Position numbers and translations under genes: made by a program
Shown here: positions 11,176 through 22,897 of the stretch, piece after piece
Position numbering within the stretch: position 1 is the stretch's first letter
Layout: each line of letters begins with the position of its first letter
NCBI RefSeq assembly: GCF_050624435.1
Contig: NC_134539.1
Coordinates: 119,147,525-119,211,524 of the forward strand
Reading direction: 5' to 3'
Length of the DNA: 64,000 nt
Source: Tenrec ecaudatus
Taxonomy: Eukaryota > Chordata > Mammalia > Afrosoricida > Tenrecidae
The notes under the pieces: generated by a model
Database searches by the model: none
Seen by the model: only the letters and a program-made list of their open reading frames with translations
What the model was told of the DNA's origin: nothing

Positions 11176-11654
11176 TAGGTAAATGTAGTAAAGAAAGCTG
11201 ATGGTACCAGGCTATCAAAAGATATAGCATCTGGGATCTTAAAGGCTTGAAGGTAAACAAGTGGCCATCTAGCTCAGCAGCAACAAAGCCCACATGGAAG
11301 AAACACACTCGCCTGCATGATCACGAGTTGCCCAAGGGGTCAGTTATCAGGGATCAAAGAACAAAAATCATATCATTGTGTGCTCATCTCCTACTCCATT
11401 TACAAGCTGCTCGACCACCACACTTTCTCTTCATGCTGGGTGAAGGCATTCGCGACTTTTGTACTCAGCTTTCACATAGTTCTCTTCCTGGATGGACTGC
11501 AGTGGACACTGGAGAAGAAAACCCATTCCCTTTTGGCTGGAGCGAAAGGACTCATTTTTCAGGGGAATAAGCAAAGATCAAGAGAGGTCCAGAGATTGGA
11601 TCAGATCAGCTCCTGATAAGAGTTGAGTATCCTGTCATATCAGAGGCTACAGTC

Positions 11655-11772
11655 ATCCAGTGCTCTGCATGTGTTTTCCTCAAGTCCCTGTGGACTCATT
11701 AAAATGCAAAATTTTATTGAGATATAATTAACATTTTTGTATAAATATACTTTAAAAATCATTTTATTGGCA
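11655..11772 (+). repeat. Short duplicate of 24,481-24,597
   Basis: This 118-bp piece, from 'catccagtgctctgcatg' through 'cattttattgg', matches 24,481-24,597 with few differences. It directly abuts the start of duplicon copy 1. It looks like the trace of an earlier junction between the right part of a duplicon unit and the left part of the next. Confidence 0.65.
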
Positions 11773-13139
11773 TGTTTCAAAATATGTACGGAGGTTCTGG
11801 CAAAGCACTCCCTGATTTTGGTGGAGCTCCATCCTGCCTCTGCTTTACCATCCTCTGACCTCTGCTTCTTTAGACGGGAGTCAACAGCCTTCCGTTTGAC
11901 CTGCCACCCTTGCATTCGTTTCCTACTGCAACCAGCAGCCTGCTGTCTGACTCATTTGCTGATCTTGGGTTCTTTAGCCTGGCAACACCTTGAGTTAGGA
12001 GACGCCTCCAAACTCAACTCTGACACACAGACATGGAGCTGGCCAGTTTATCTCCCTCAAAACTTCATGGAAAAATACCATTATCATTGAATTCCATTTG
12101 TTCATGAACTTTTTGAAACCCCTTTGTAAAGTGTTACTAGTTTTGCTTCTCTAGAAAACTCCATTCAAGTCAGATTTCGTTGAGGGAGGGGGCAGATTTG
12201 ACACATGCAAAGGTGAGGAGGGGCCAGCAGCCAAGAAACTGTCTGATCTTAGCTTCCACTTTTATTACCTAGTACAGATCTGATCAATATGCTAGCTCCT
12301 AGCCACAGTGGCTATTTAAATTCATTTAGATTTCATGAAATTTGAAAATTAAGTTCCTCTATCACACGAGTGACATTTAAAGTGTTCAATAGCCATCCGT
12401 GACTGATCGCTATTATATTGGACAGTGTAGATACTGAACATTTCCATCATTGCACAAAGTTTTATGGCCATATTGTCTTAGAATATTATCAGGGCCGAGA
12501 GAGTTAGGCATTCATTCCTTGGTGATACAAATGATGACTCGTTCAACCACTAACCCAAAACTTGGCAGTTTGACCCCAGAGGTGCCTGAGAAGGTGAGCA
12601 TACAGGTCTGTCTCCAATCGTGGAAATCCTGTGAAGTGTAGCTCTACCCGGCAAGACATGAAGGCACCATGAGTCTGTCCCTGTGGTCATAGCTATGGCT
12701 TTGGCTTTACCTGCAACGACAAGAGGAAGTAACTCCGGTGGCCAGAGATGCTATTTTGTGGTCGGTAGAGAAAGATATACAGTTGATCCTGAGGGAGGGA
12801 GTGAAGAGGTCAGATGAGCCTGAGACCTGAGAAAAGGTGTGGATCTCTGGAGTCGGCTGGATAAGGGGCCCCGATGTGTCCATCCATGCCCTGAAACCTG
12901 TGACTGCTACCCTGCTTGGGAAAATGAAGTTTGCAGGTGTGATCGAGTTAAGGACCTTGCGATGGGAAGACGATCCTGAATGACGCAGGGGAGACCTGAG
13001 TGTAATCACAGATGTCCTTATACGAGGGAGCTATGACACGATTTTACTAAGAAGAGGAGAAGGCAGAGTGCCAACTGAAGCACCATGCCCCAGTTTTGGC
13101 TTTACAGTCGGAGAAAAGGGCCAGGAAAGGCAAAACCCC

Positions 13140-13650
13140 TGCTAGGAGAGTGGGGGCAGGGGAGGGGGCAGCAGTGACAGGGATCTACATAGAAACCACC
13201 CTGGGGGACGACAACAGAAAAGTGGGTGGAGGGAGATGTCAGACAGCGTAAGATATGACAAAATAATAACAATTTATAAATTATCAAGCGATCATGAGGG
13301 AGTAGGGAGTGAGGAGGGAGGGCACAAAGTGAGGAGCTGATACCAAGGGATCAAGCAGACAGCAAATGTTTTGAGAACGATGATGGCAACAAATCTGCTT
13401 GACACAGTGGATGCATGCATGTATTGTGATAGGTGTTGTATGAGTCGCAATTAAATGAAAAATAAAAGAATAAAGAAATGCACACACACAAAAAAGAGGA
13501 CCTGATGCAGAGGGCTTAAGTGGAGAGCAAATGCTTTTAGAGTGATTAGGGCAAAGAATGCACGGATGTGCTTTATACAATTGATGTATGTATATGTGTG
13601 GATTGTGATAAGAGTTGTGTGAGCCTCTAATAAAATGTTTTTTAAAAAAA
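13140..13650 (+). mobile_element. Two consecutive L1 3'-end fragments
   Basis: The first, about 13,140-13,473, runs from the 'ctgggggacgacaacag' word to 'gttgtatgagtcgcaattaa' and an A-rich tail. The second, about 13,496-13,650, repeats the last 150 bp and ends 'aataaaatgttttttaaaaa'. Confidence 0.8.
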
Positions 13651-15280
13651 GAAATGCAAAATGTGCAAAGGAGAAAAAACCCACCAAGTTAGAAGTTGGC
13701 AGAGAAATGAGCCTTCACCTACAGCCTCTGCAGCGACTGTGACCTCGATAACACCTTGCTGTTTGGCTCATTGAAAATGGTGGTGGACTTTGAGCTTCCA
13801 AACGGGAGGGGACAAACGTATGTCACTTAAGTTCCCAGCTTTGTCACTTGTCTTAGCGGCTCTGGGATGCGAACACAATCACCTAATTGAAGAGTCACCG
13901 ACATTGGCCCTTCTCTTCCTAGTCCCTGCAGCTTAGAAAGGAGAGTTCTAGAAGTTGAACTGAAATCCATCTGCACATTCTGACACGGTGGACGATAATG
14001 AAAGGGGCACTACCAGGAGGACGGTCTGCTCCAGCAGAGGATGGCATTGGCGTGGGCAGTGACTTCGGGGGCTGTCAGGGGGCGTGCTTGCTCTTCCTGA
14101 TACCCCTCTGGCTTTCTGGGGCAACGTGGACTCTGGTCTGGAAGATCTGAGAGGCCCATCGTTTCATGTGACTAAGGAACTGAGCAGTCGAGCCCTGACT
14201 TGCCTGTGTTCTGTTCTTAATGGAGGGCAGGGTGAGGGCCAGCATCTGCTGCTTCTTTCCCACAGTTGAGTCCTTATCCCACACTCCCTGCCTCTGAGCA
14301 AACTAGAAGGGAATCTGCTCCGTTCAGCAAGGCTAGATAGTCAGGTGCCTCCCTTTCAGGAAAGCCACAGAAGGTGTGGTCACCTCCATGAAGAAATGGC
14401 ATCAAGGATGGGGGAACACCCTGGTGGGCAATGTGGGACATTCCCTATTGCCAAACAGAAGGTGTTAGGTTTTTTTTCCACCTCTTCTTTCTTTCTCCTC
14501 TTTGCATACAACTTCCCTTGTCCACCCTGGCCCAGGGAGCTGGGAGCTGCTCACTTGGCCTTCTGGGGGGTGTCCTCTAGGTTTCTGGGTGGGAACTCGA
14601 GCCAAACTGGGTGGAGGCTGCCATTTGTAACCAAGGTCTGGGGGTCAGGCTTTTTTTTCTCTCCTCTGTTTCCAGACTTCTCTCCCCACTGCCTGCTCCA
14701 GCTGTGGGGCTGTTTCCTCCAGAACGAGGGCACGCACACTCTCTGCTCTCTCCCTACTTTACTCTGTCCCCCCCAAAACCTTCCCCTCACATTCCATTAT
14801 GAGAGGCACTTTCCTCCCAGGTCAGCTGCCAAGCAAGCAGAAGCAGGAATGAAGGAGGACAGAGGATTAAGGAAAGAAATCGGGTTCTTCCTGTGGGCAC
14901 ATGGCAGCTCTGAGCTGCGCTCTCCACTCGCCCCGTGTGTCAGAGCCTGGGGGACCCATTGGGTTCCTTCCCCGGTTGTCTGCACCCTGTCTCCTTCCAG
15001 TCTCCTCTCTTCTTGGGTTCTCACTGAGGCCAGGAAAGTGGGGGAGGGGGGATTTAAGTAGATATTTAGAGGCAAAGTTGTGACTTCATTTTTCTATTCT
15101 TCCAATAGACTTATTTTTAGATGTGTAAAATGGTGGTAAAACACATAAATTCAGAAAAATGAGAAATTAGCAAATCTTTCCTTTCCTTGTAATTGAAGGA
15201 AGAGACATCTCGTTTTAATAAGATCGTCTGAGGGATTCTATGAGTCGCAATCAACCAGATGGTAACAGACATGGAGACAC

Positions 15281-15482
15281 CACGGACCCCCAAGTGGCAC
15301 AAATGATTCAGTCGAAGGAGTGCTGGGTCAGAGCCACCCGGGAACAGGAGAAGAAAGGCCCGGGGTGGGTCTCTGGAAGGTCATAGCCTGAGAACCTGAC
15401 TGAGTTCCTCTCTGCAAAACATGCTTGGGGTCACCATGAATAGGCAGCAGCTCAATGGTTACTTTTGTCTGGTTTTACAGAG
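15281..15482 (+). mobile_element. AfroSINE
   Basis: It begins 'acccccaagtggcacaaatg' and ends 'caatggttacttttgtctgg', matching the AfroSINE layout. Copies at the same duplicon position occur at about 37,790-37,990 and 60,275-60,478, so it predates the duplications. Confidence 0.7.
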
Positions 15483-15984
15483 ACACTAGCTGTGGGAATC
15501 CCTGAACCATGAATCTATACTCAGTAGTTTGATCACACGAACCCAGTGGTCCTACAGTAAATTGTTAGAGAATAAGTAACAGGAACTTTGCATACTATTC
15601 AGAAGGATAAAAAGGATATCCACTTAAACAATTCTCGCTCTGAGGTCTGTCCACCAGCTCTCGTCTCCAGAAATCCTGAAGCACTACTGCCATTCTCTCC
15701 TGAATCATTCAGAGTAAAATACATTTTAAAAGTGCCAGAAAAGAACTAGCCTAAAGCACTATTAAGGGACTTAGGTTTGTAGTCTTAATCAAGAGTGAAT
15801 TTTAAACCTCTCCTTACATTTACAAACTTCCTGACAGTTGTTCTCTGGAAAAATGTAATTCAAACCTAAAAGGCTTGTTAGAAATTATAATACCAAGCCA
15901 TGGTACTTTCAACCACGTTGCGCATGGCTGATCTGGACACTGAATAAGTAAAATGGAAGAATTGACAAGTGGGTACGTCAGAGT

Positions 15985-18016
15985 GGTCGAGGGACAGCAC
16001 TGGAGGCACAGTGTGGGTGCTGTGCTTGATCTGACCCCATCGCTCCGGGGCAAACGCTAAGGGCGTGCGACACTTTGGCCAGGGGACCAGAGCAATGAAG
16101 TCCCCAGGGAATACAAAAAGTAGACTTTGCCAGCCCAAGAGAATCGACCAGAAAACACTCCTCAAGTCAACAAGCATACCTGGAAATAAGTATAGACTTT
16201 TATTTCTTTTTTTAAAAAAAGCATTTTATTAGGGGCTCATACAACTCTTATCACAATTCATACATATATATACATCAATTGTATAAAGCACATCTGTACA
16301 TTCTTTGCCCTCATCATTTTATTTTTTATTTTTTACATTTTATTAGGGACTCATACAACTCTGATCACAATCCACACATATACAAACATCAATTGTATAA
16401 AGCACATCCGTACATTCTTTTCCCTAATCATTTTCTTTTTTCTTTTTTTTAACATTTTATTAGGGGCTCATACAACTCTTATCACAATCACACATATGAA
16501 TACATCAATTTTATAAAGCATATCTGTGCATTCTTTGCCCTAATAACTCTCAAAGCATTTGCTTTCCACTTATAGGCTTTTCTTTTTGTCATTGGTTTTG
16601 TTGTTTAGTTTTGCTCCGTGTGTGTGTGTGCTAATTCTTGTCTCTGTGTGTCTGTCTAGACAAGATAGGTGAGATAAATAATACAAAGGAGAAAATAACG
16701 GGTCTGATGTTTCTAGGGGCAAAACAGGAGAGGGTAACATGGGAGAAAAGAAATGGGTTTTAACAAACCCAGAGACAAGGGAACAACAAATGATCTAAAC
16801 TATATGGCAAGGAGGGTGTAGGACGCTTGGTAGGGCTTGATCAAGGATCATGTAACCAAGAGGAAATACTGAAATCAAATGAAGGCTGAGCATGATAGTG
16901 GAAGAAGAAGAGAATAAAAGAAAATCAAGAAATAACAAGGAGGCAGAGGGCATTTATAGAGGTCTAAATACAGGCATGTACATATGCAAATATATTTATA
17001 GATAATGATTGGAAAGTAGATCCATGTACATCTATTTAAATATTGAGTATTAAGGTAGCAGATGGGCGTTGGGCCTCTACTCAAGTACTCCTTCAATGCA
17101 AGAACACTTTGTTCCAATAACCTAGCATCCCATGATGCTCACCTTCCTGACATGATCGCTGAAGACAAAATGGATGCATAAACAAAGGTGGTGAAGAAAG
17201 CTGATGATGGCCAGTTATCAAAAGATATAGCATATGGAGTCTTAACCTCTTGAAGATAAACAAGCAGCTATGAGGCTGAGAAGCAACAAAGTCTACAAGG
17301 AAGTAGCCCATCAGCCTGTGTGATCTTGAGGTGTTGATGGGATCAGGTATCAGGCATCAAAGAACAGAAAAAGAAATCATATCCATATGAATGAGGGGAG
17401 TTCAGAGTGGGGACCAAAGCCCATCTGTAGACAATTGGACCTCCCCAACAGAAGGGTCACAAGGAAGAGATGAGCCAGTCAGGGTACAGCCAAGCACCAA
17501 TGAAACATACAAGTTTCCTCTAGTTCTTTAGTGCTTGCCTCTCCCCACCCACTATCATGACCCCAATTCTACCTCACAAATATGTCTAGACCAGAGCATG
17601 TACCTGGGTACAGATAGGAGCTGGATACACAGGGAATCCAGCACAGACAAAACCCTCAGGACCCATATTGAGAGTAGCAATAACAAGAGGGTAAGGGTAA
17701 CTTGGGGGAAGAAAGGGGGAACTGATCACACATATAACCCCCTCCCAGGTGGGTGGATAACAGAAAAGTGGGTGAAGGAAGGCAGTGGTCAGTGTAAGAC
17801 ATGAAATAATAATAATAATTTACAAATTATCCAGGGTTCATGAAGGAGGAAGGGTGGGTAAAAATGAGGAGCTGAAACCAAGGGCTCAAGTGGAAAGAAA
17901 ATGTTTTGAGAATGATGAGGGCAAAAAACGTACAAATGTGCTTGACACAAGGAATGTATGTATGAATTGTAATAAGAGTTGTATGAGCGCCAATAAAATG
18001 ATTTTCAAAAAAGGAT
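15985..18016 (+). mobile_element. L1 3' UTR, 5'-truncated, with nested inverted L1 ends
   Basis: It carries the L1 3' UTR from the 'aatgaagtccccaggg' word (near 16,098) to the terminal 'ccaataaaatgattttcaaa' (near 18,010). It is interrupted at 16,203-16,567 by minus-strand L1 3' ends. The equivalents are about 38,480-39,345 (cut short) in copy 2 and about 60,985-62,905 in copy 3. Confidence 0.85.
16203..16567 (-). repeat. Three tandem 3'-terminal L1 fragments
   Basis: Three consecutive units of about 115-120 bp each begin with a T-rich run and 'cattttattaggggctcata' and run to 'ttctttgccctaatca' type words. Each is the last ~115 bp of an L1 on the minus strand. Only two units are present at the same place in copy 3 (61,203-61,447). 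Confidence 0.8.
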
Positions 18017-18129
18017 GAAGAAAAAAACTGGTGCAAGAGGAAAAGTAGAGGCAACTAAGCGAGACACAGAGGTGAGAGCAGTTCCCTTGTATGACTCAGT
18101 AGTGTTCCAACTCAGACAAGGTCTCCTCT

Positions 18130-18900
18130 CTCTTTCTTAAAAGTTTTACTGTCGAATCAAGCAATTCATTCATTCATTTGTAATAAAAAGAGCTGTACAA
18201 TCATCACCACAACCAACCCTGAACATCTTCTTCCTTTTGTGTTCATTGTCAGTAGTAACCAATTTCTCCCAAACCACACCCACCATGTTACCAAGAAATC
18301 ATCAGTTCAGTTACTGTCTCCATAGACCCAGCCGTCCTACATCTCATAAACAAAAACACACGCAGGCCCCCAAATAATGACAGAAAAAAAACATGAAAAA
18401 CCTCAATATAAAAGAAAGCACAAAATAATAAAAAAGGAAACAAATGTCAAATGGGTTAACAGGGAAATGAAATAATAAGGGGTTGCATTTTGACCCGACT
18501 CCATGTGCAGTCATCCACGTTACCATGCACTCGGTCTGATAGCCCTGCTAGTCACATGCCTCCTCTGTGGTCAGGGGGATTTCACACAGGCTTCATCCAC
18601 GGGGGAATGGATTTGGGGTTTCACTCTCATCTGTAACCTTTTGCAAGTTGTATGCTCAGAACTGAAGCTCTAATGCTGACCCCTCCTCCAGTCTTGGATT
18701 TTATTATTTACAGTCCTTGGATCACACAGGCTGGTGTGCTTCTTCTGTGGAATTAGCTGACACTTTACTTAGATGACTGCTGGTTTTAAGGCAAGACTTT
18801 AAGATCCCAGATTCTATTCTTTCTGATAGCAAAGCCCCATTTTCTTTCTTCCCCACACTTTGCTACAGCACCCATATGTCCAGTGCCCAGGCCTTCTCTC
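18130..18900 (-). mobile_element. Older L1 3' region
   Basis: The words 'gtacaatcatcaccacaacc' and 'tcacacaggctggtgtgctt' on this strand correspond to the reverse complement of an older mammalian L1 3' end and of the L1 3' UTR module. Duplicon counterparts lie at about 49,135-49,960 and 63,000-63,850. Confidence 0.55.
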
Positions 18901-19644
18901 TCACAGAAAACCTTAAGCTATTTTCACAGAGATTGCCTCAGAGACAAGCACTGGCACCATTAGTGGATTACACCCCAGAATCCTAGCACTTGACATCATA
19001 TGGTGCACATGGAGCATGCCGGATAGAAATCCCAGAAATCCTCCCGCCCATGGGAACTTTTAAACGCCCCCGGCACACGTGAGAGGGTATCTTGCTCTTT
19101 GACCTCCCAAGCTTTGAGGAGTTGGCATGAATAGAGTTCTGAATAGAGTTCTCCAGCATGACCTCTCTGTCTGACCAGAGTAATTCTTCCTCTTGGTGAA
19201 AAATCAAAAAAGGCCATTCTGGTAACAACCCGATGACTTTGAAGTATGACGCTGACAAAGAATATTAAATATTTCACAGGTTAACAGACAAATATTGTGT
19301 AAGTGAAGTCACCTGCCCCTGGGAAAGGAGAGGACGTTGGTAAAGTAGAGGTCAGTGACCACTCGGAAGACCCTCCATTGGAAGGATTGACAGGAAGCTG
19401 CAACAACATGCTCAGAAGTAACGACAATGATGAGGGTGGTGCAGACTGAGCACAGTTTTCAGCTCCTATGCTGGGGGGAAACGGACCGGATAGACCCCAC
19501 AACTCATCCTGATAGGTGGAATGGTTACGTTTGGCAGTGTGAACCCAGCAGAGCCCCATGGGAGAGTGAGCTGGTGATCTGTTCTGGTAAAGGTTAGGCA
19601 CAGCTTCACTGCCACAGAGTCCATTCCAACGTACAGCCATCATG

Positions 19645-19838
19645 GAGGCAGGCGTCCTGGTGCCATAGTGCTTATCTCTTGGGCTGTGGTCTGCATGGTT
19701 GGCAGTTCGAAACCACTGGCAGCTGCTAAAGTGAAAAAGTGAGCTTTCTACTCTCATAGCAGTTACAGTACTGAGAAACCCACAGGGGTCCCTATGAATC
19801 CGCATCAGCTCGATGGCAGTGGGTCTGGTTTTAGAAGG
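19645..19838 (+). mobile_element. AfroSINE
   Basis: It runs from 'gcgtcctggtgccatagtgc' through 'ggcagttcgaaaccactggc' to 'cagctcgatggcagtgggtc'. It is well preserved and has a counterpart at 50,715-50,908. The remainder of 18,990-20,485 shows no gene. Confidence 0.85.
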
Positions 19839-20489
19839 CAGGGTCCTTTTTGGAGACTAACTGTGCATGGGAGTAGAAACCTTATTTCGCTCCTGAGCAA
19901 TGGGCAGAACCCCTTCAGAGCACTGCTATGCAACCTTCCAGGGGAACTGACTCAAGGAAACCACACAACATTATTATTCAAATAACCACACAATATTATT
20001 ATTCAAATCGTTATAATTCAAATGTGCACGAATTAAATGCCTGCACAGCAGGATCACAACAAACCATTAACAAACCTTTGGGCAGACAGGAAACTGCCAA
20101 TGCTGAAGTTGCAGAAAGGTGATGCTAATTCAATTTCCTAAGATAAGTTCATGAGCTTCCTTTGCCCTGGGTCAGTGCTTACAAGGAAGGCACTTCAGTC
20201 AGAGTTAAGTCTCACCACAGTCCCAATGCCATCTGGAGAACCCTCCACCCACTTTCTGACCACCGACTGCCAAGGTGAAGTCCTAAGTGGACAGGGAGGG
20301 GCAGAAGCCCTGACCAGTGTTCAGGAATAAGGTGGACAGACCCAGCTGGCCTATTGGAAAGACAAATGGGAAAGCAAAGGAACCCAAAGAAGGAGGGAGG
20401 CTGGCTTAAGGGAATTCCCCACAGAACAGCGAGATGTAAATAGAAGTTATCTCCCCCATTCTGGCCTGAAGCAAAGGATCCCTCCTGTC

Positions 20490-21010
20490 TGTTTTTTTTA
20501 ATAAATCATTTTATTAAAGGCTCATACAACTCTTTAAAAAATAACCATTTTCTTAGGAACTCATACAATCATATCATAATTCATATATATACATCAATTG
20601 TGTAAAGCATATTTGTACATTCATTGCCCTCATCATTCTCAAAACATATATTCTCCAATTAACCCCTGACATTAGCTCCTCATTTCCCCCCTCATTCCCC
20701 ATTCCCCCCTCCCTCATGAACCCTTGATATTTTATAAATCATTAGTTGGTCATATCTTACACTGCAAGATGTGTCCCTTCACCCAATTTTCTGTTCTGTC
20801 CACAAGCAAGAAGTTATATGTAGATCCTTGTAATAGGTACCCTCTCCCCCCGCCACCTCCCCCCTCCTGGACCCTAGCTCCACCCTCCTGGTATTGCCTC
20901 TCTCACCACTGGCCCTGAAGGAATCATCCGCCCTGGATTCCTTGTGGGATCCAGTTCCTATCTGTACCAGTGTACATCCCCTGGTCTAGCAGACTTGTAA
21001 GGTAGAGATG
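20490..21010 (-). mobile_element. L1 3'-end fragment
   Basis: It starts with 'aataaatcattttattaaag' and runs through 'ggttatatgtagatccttgt'-type words to 'ctggtctagcagacttgtaa'. A second short start at about 20,548 suggests a nested second 3' end. The counterpart is at 51,592-52,048. The stretch 21,011-22,000 between it and the WFDC promoter holds no recognisable gene or repeat. Confidence 0.8.
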
Positions 21011-22024
21011 GAGCCCTCCTGTCCTCACAACAAAGGCTTTACAAAGACTTGTGGGAAAGCTAGAGCTGGCGACAACTTGCCCACTGAAAGAATCAAAGGA
21101 CAGCCCACTTTGCATAGAAACTGCTGAGTCTGCATGGCTCTGAGGATTGGGTTAGACCTCATTTGGATGGCATGTCAGCCCTTTTCCCATCCCATTCTGT
21201 TTAACGAATATGTGAAATAGAATCTTTTCCCCCTCGATAGTATGCCGTTACGCTCATTTCCCCTCAGACAGCCGCCCGATATGACAGCTAGGTCTGAAAC
21301 CAGGGGGAAGTGGCCAATATAAACTTAGGAATAGTCCATTAAAAGATTTACTTGCGAGAAGCAAGGTAAGAATAGGCCAGTGTGAGTGAAATCAGGGTCC
21401 CCTAAACTGTGAGTAGACGTGTAAATCGCTTTCATCTTTGGAGGATAATTTAGCCATATCTCCAAATGCACGGAATGTACAGACTTTCAGTTTCATGTAT
21501 AGGTGCCTACTCTGTCGATATAGGGGCAAATATAAACAAAGATGTATATACATCTAACTGGGAAAACTGAGTCACCACTTTGAAGACAAGAGGCGGGCTG
21601 CTAGCATACCACGCCTGCTGAAAGACCTTTGTCCTGGGAGCTGACCAAGGGCTGCAGAGCACACATGCACCATCGCTCCCACCTGCACTTCACATCCCCC
21701 AGGAACTTATCTACAAAACCTGGTCTCCTACCTGAGAAGATTCCCACTCTGAGATTTTCAATTCCACCAAGCACAATCTTTTCTTGGACCCCGATTCCCA
21801 GAGGCACAAGGGAAACCGGTGAGTTAGCAAGGTGTGATTTGTCAGAGTACTAAAAGTTTGGCATTTTCTTTCACAAGAAATAATACGTGAGTCAACAGGG
21901 GAATCAGTTGAGCAATAGAGCAAATTTGGTCACCTGAGGGTACCGCCTAGTGAATTTGCGTGTTCATTAAACTCTTCCTGCTCTACTGCCTTTTGCCCCA
22001 CCTTCTCGAGGGTGACACCGGGGG

Positions 22025-22030
22025 TATAAA
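22025..22030 (+). promoter_or_regulatory. TATA box of WFDC gene 1
   Basis: TATAAA sits 49 bp upstream of the start codon in the context 'gggggtataaatcggagcgg'. The same promoter sequence, unchanged for about 80 bp upstream of the ATG, occurs at gene 2 (53,059). Confidence 0.7.
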
Positions 22031-22073
22031 TCGGAGCGGAGCTGAGTGTGGGCAGCAGCACATCAAGGCCAAC

Positions 22074-22897
22074 ATGAAGACAGGCATGGTTTTTCTTCTG
22101 GTGGTTCTCATCGGCCTGGGCATGGAGACGGACTGTGTGAACAGCCTTTCCTCGGAAGGTGACTATGCTGAGGGCATCTCTAGCTGAGAGCAGACATGGC
22201 TCAGGCTAGCCTTAGACCGAGGATGATTTGCCAACAGAAGCAGGAATGGAGATTTGGTAGAGGCCTGACACACATTCTCTGAGCTGCGTGCCCGGTCAAT
22301 CTCCTGATTAGATTGGGGTGTGTCTGGGCAGATGTCGAGGGGAGCGAAGGCTCTGTTCTCTGGTCAGGACATGTGTCCAGGGCATAGGAATGTCGAGGGG
22401 AGCAGCTCCAAGAGGAACCTGGTCATGTGTGGAGATGGTGCGATGGCGGTCTGGGGTAGGAGAATACAACACCTTCTTATGAAGAAGTGCAAAGGCTGGG
22501 GTGATGTGGGTGCAGATTTCTCATCTTGAGATTCTACAGCCTTTGTAGCAAGAAAAGGTTGACTTGGAAACCGGGCTTCAGAATGAGGATGGAGAGGCTG
22601 AGGCTGCAGGAAGCACGCAGGAGCATGCAAGAAGAAATGGAAGAGGCTGATGTCCCATCAGTTATGTGTGCTTCTGACCTCCAGCGTCTGTTTCTTTCTC
22701 TGTCGTAGTAACCATTCAGCGCTGCAAAAAGACCATTGTATATTTCAGGGCGACACAGACCTGGAAGCTGTCCAAAGGTGCCACCAGATGTCGCTGGGGC
22801 TTGTGTTGAAATGTGTTCCAGCGATGACGACTGTCCCAGAGGAAATAAATGCTGCAGCAATGGGTGTGGCCATGTCTGCAAACGTCCTGTTTTTTGA
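22074..22897 (+). CDS. WFDC18: WFDC18/WDNM1-like WAP-domain secreted protein, copy 1
   Basis: Two coding exons, 22,074-22,158 and 22,749-22,897, predict 77 residues, close to rodent WDNM1/EXPI length. Exon 1 encodes a signal peptide ([13 protein letters not shown] hydrophobic core). It ends in phase 1 at a gtgact donor. Exon 2 starts after tatatttcag and encodes one complete WAP four-disulfide core with all eight cysteines, including the [11 protein letters not shown] signature, ending CKRPVF. The stop TGA is the last codon of exon 2, directly before a strong gtaagt donor, so a further exon would be 3' UTR. WAP proteins of this family are secreted; some inhibit proteases, but the target of this one is unknown. 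The exon 2 residues between the cysteines differ strongly from copy 2. The start codon is the first ATG after the TATA box. Confidence in an expressed gene is high but not tested. Confidence 0.88.

Larger units (their letters stand above)
10059..11385 (+). mobile_element. L1 3' UTR fragment in opposite orientation, interrupted by a DNA transposon
   Basis: The L1 3' UTR words 'atagtgggacacaaggaaag' and 'taaatacaggcatgtacata' run on the plus strand to about 10,348. They resume at 11,176 with 'gaaagctgatggtaccaggc' and continue to about 11,385. Together with 9,186-10,058 this gives a head-to-head L1, as produced by twin priming or by two separate insertions. From 11,386 to 11,654 I see nothing recognisable. 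Confidence 0.8.

Noticed and set aside
12500..12720. Weak AfroSINE-like pattern ('accactaacccaaaacttggc')
   Set aside because: Only a short word order is shared and the characteristic 3' end is missing; too diverged to call.
14345..15061. 238-codon open frame, the longest in the window on the plus strand
   Set aside because: The frame is shortened or broken in copies 2 and 3, has no domain or splice signals, and is rich in pyrimidine-tract translation (F, P, L, S). It is not maintained by selection.
19281..19805. 174-codon minus-strand open frame
   Set aside because: It runs through an AfroSINE on the opposite strand and is disrupted in copy 2. It is a chance frame.
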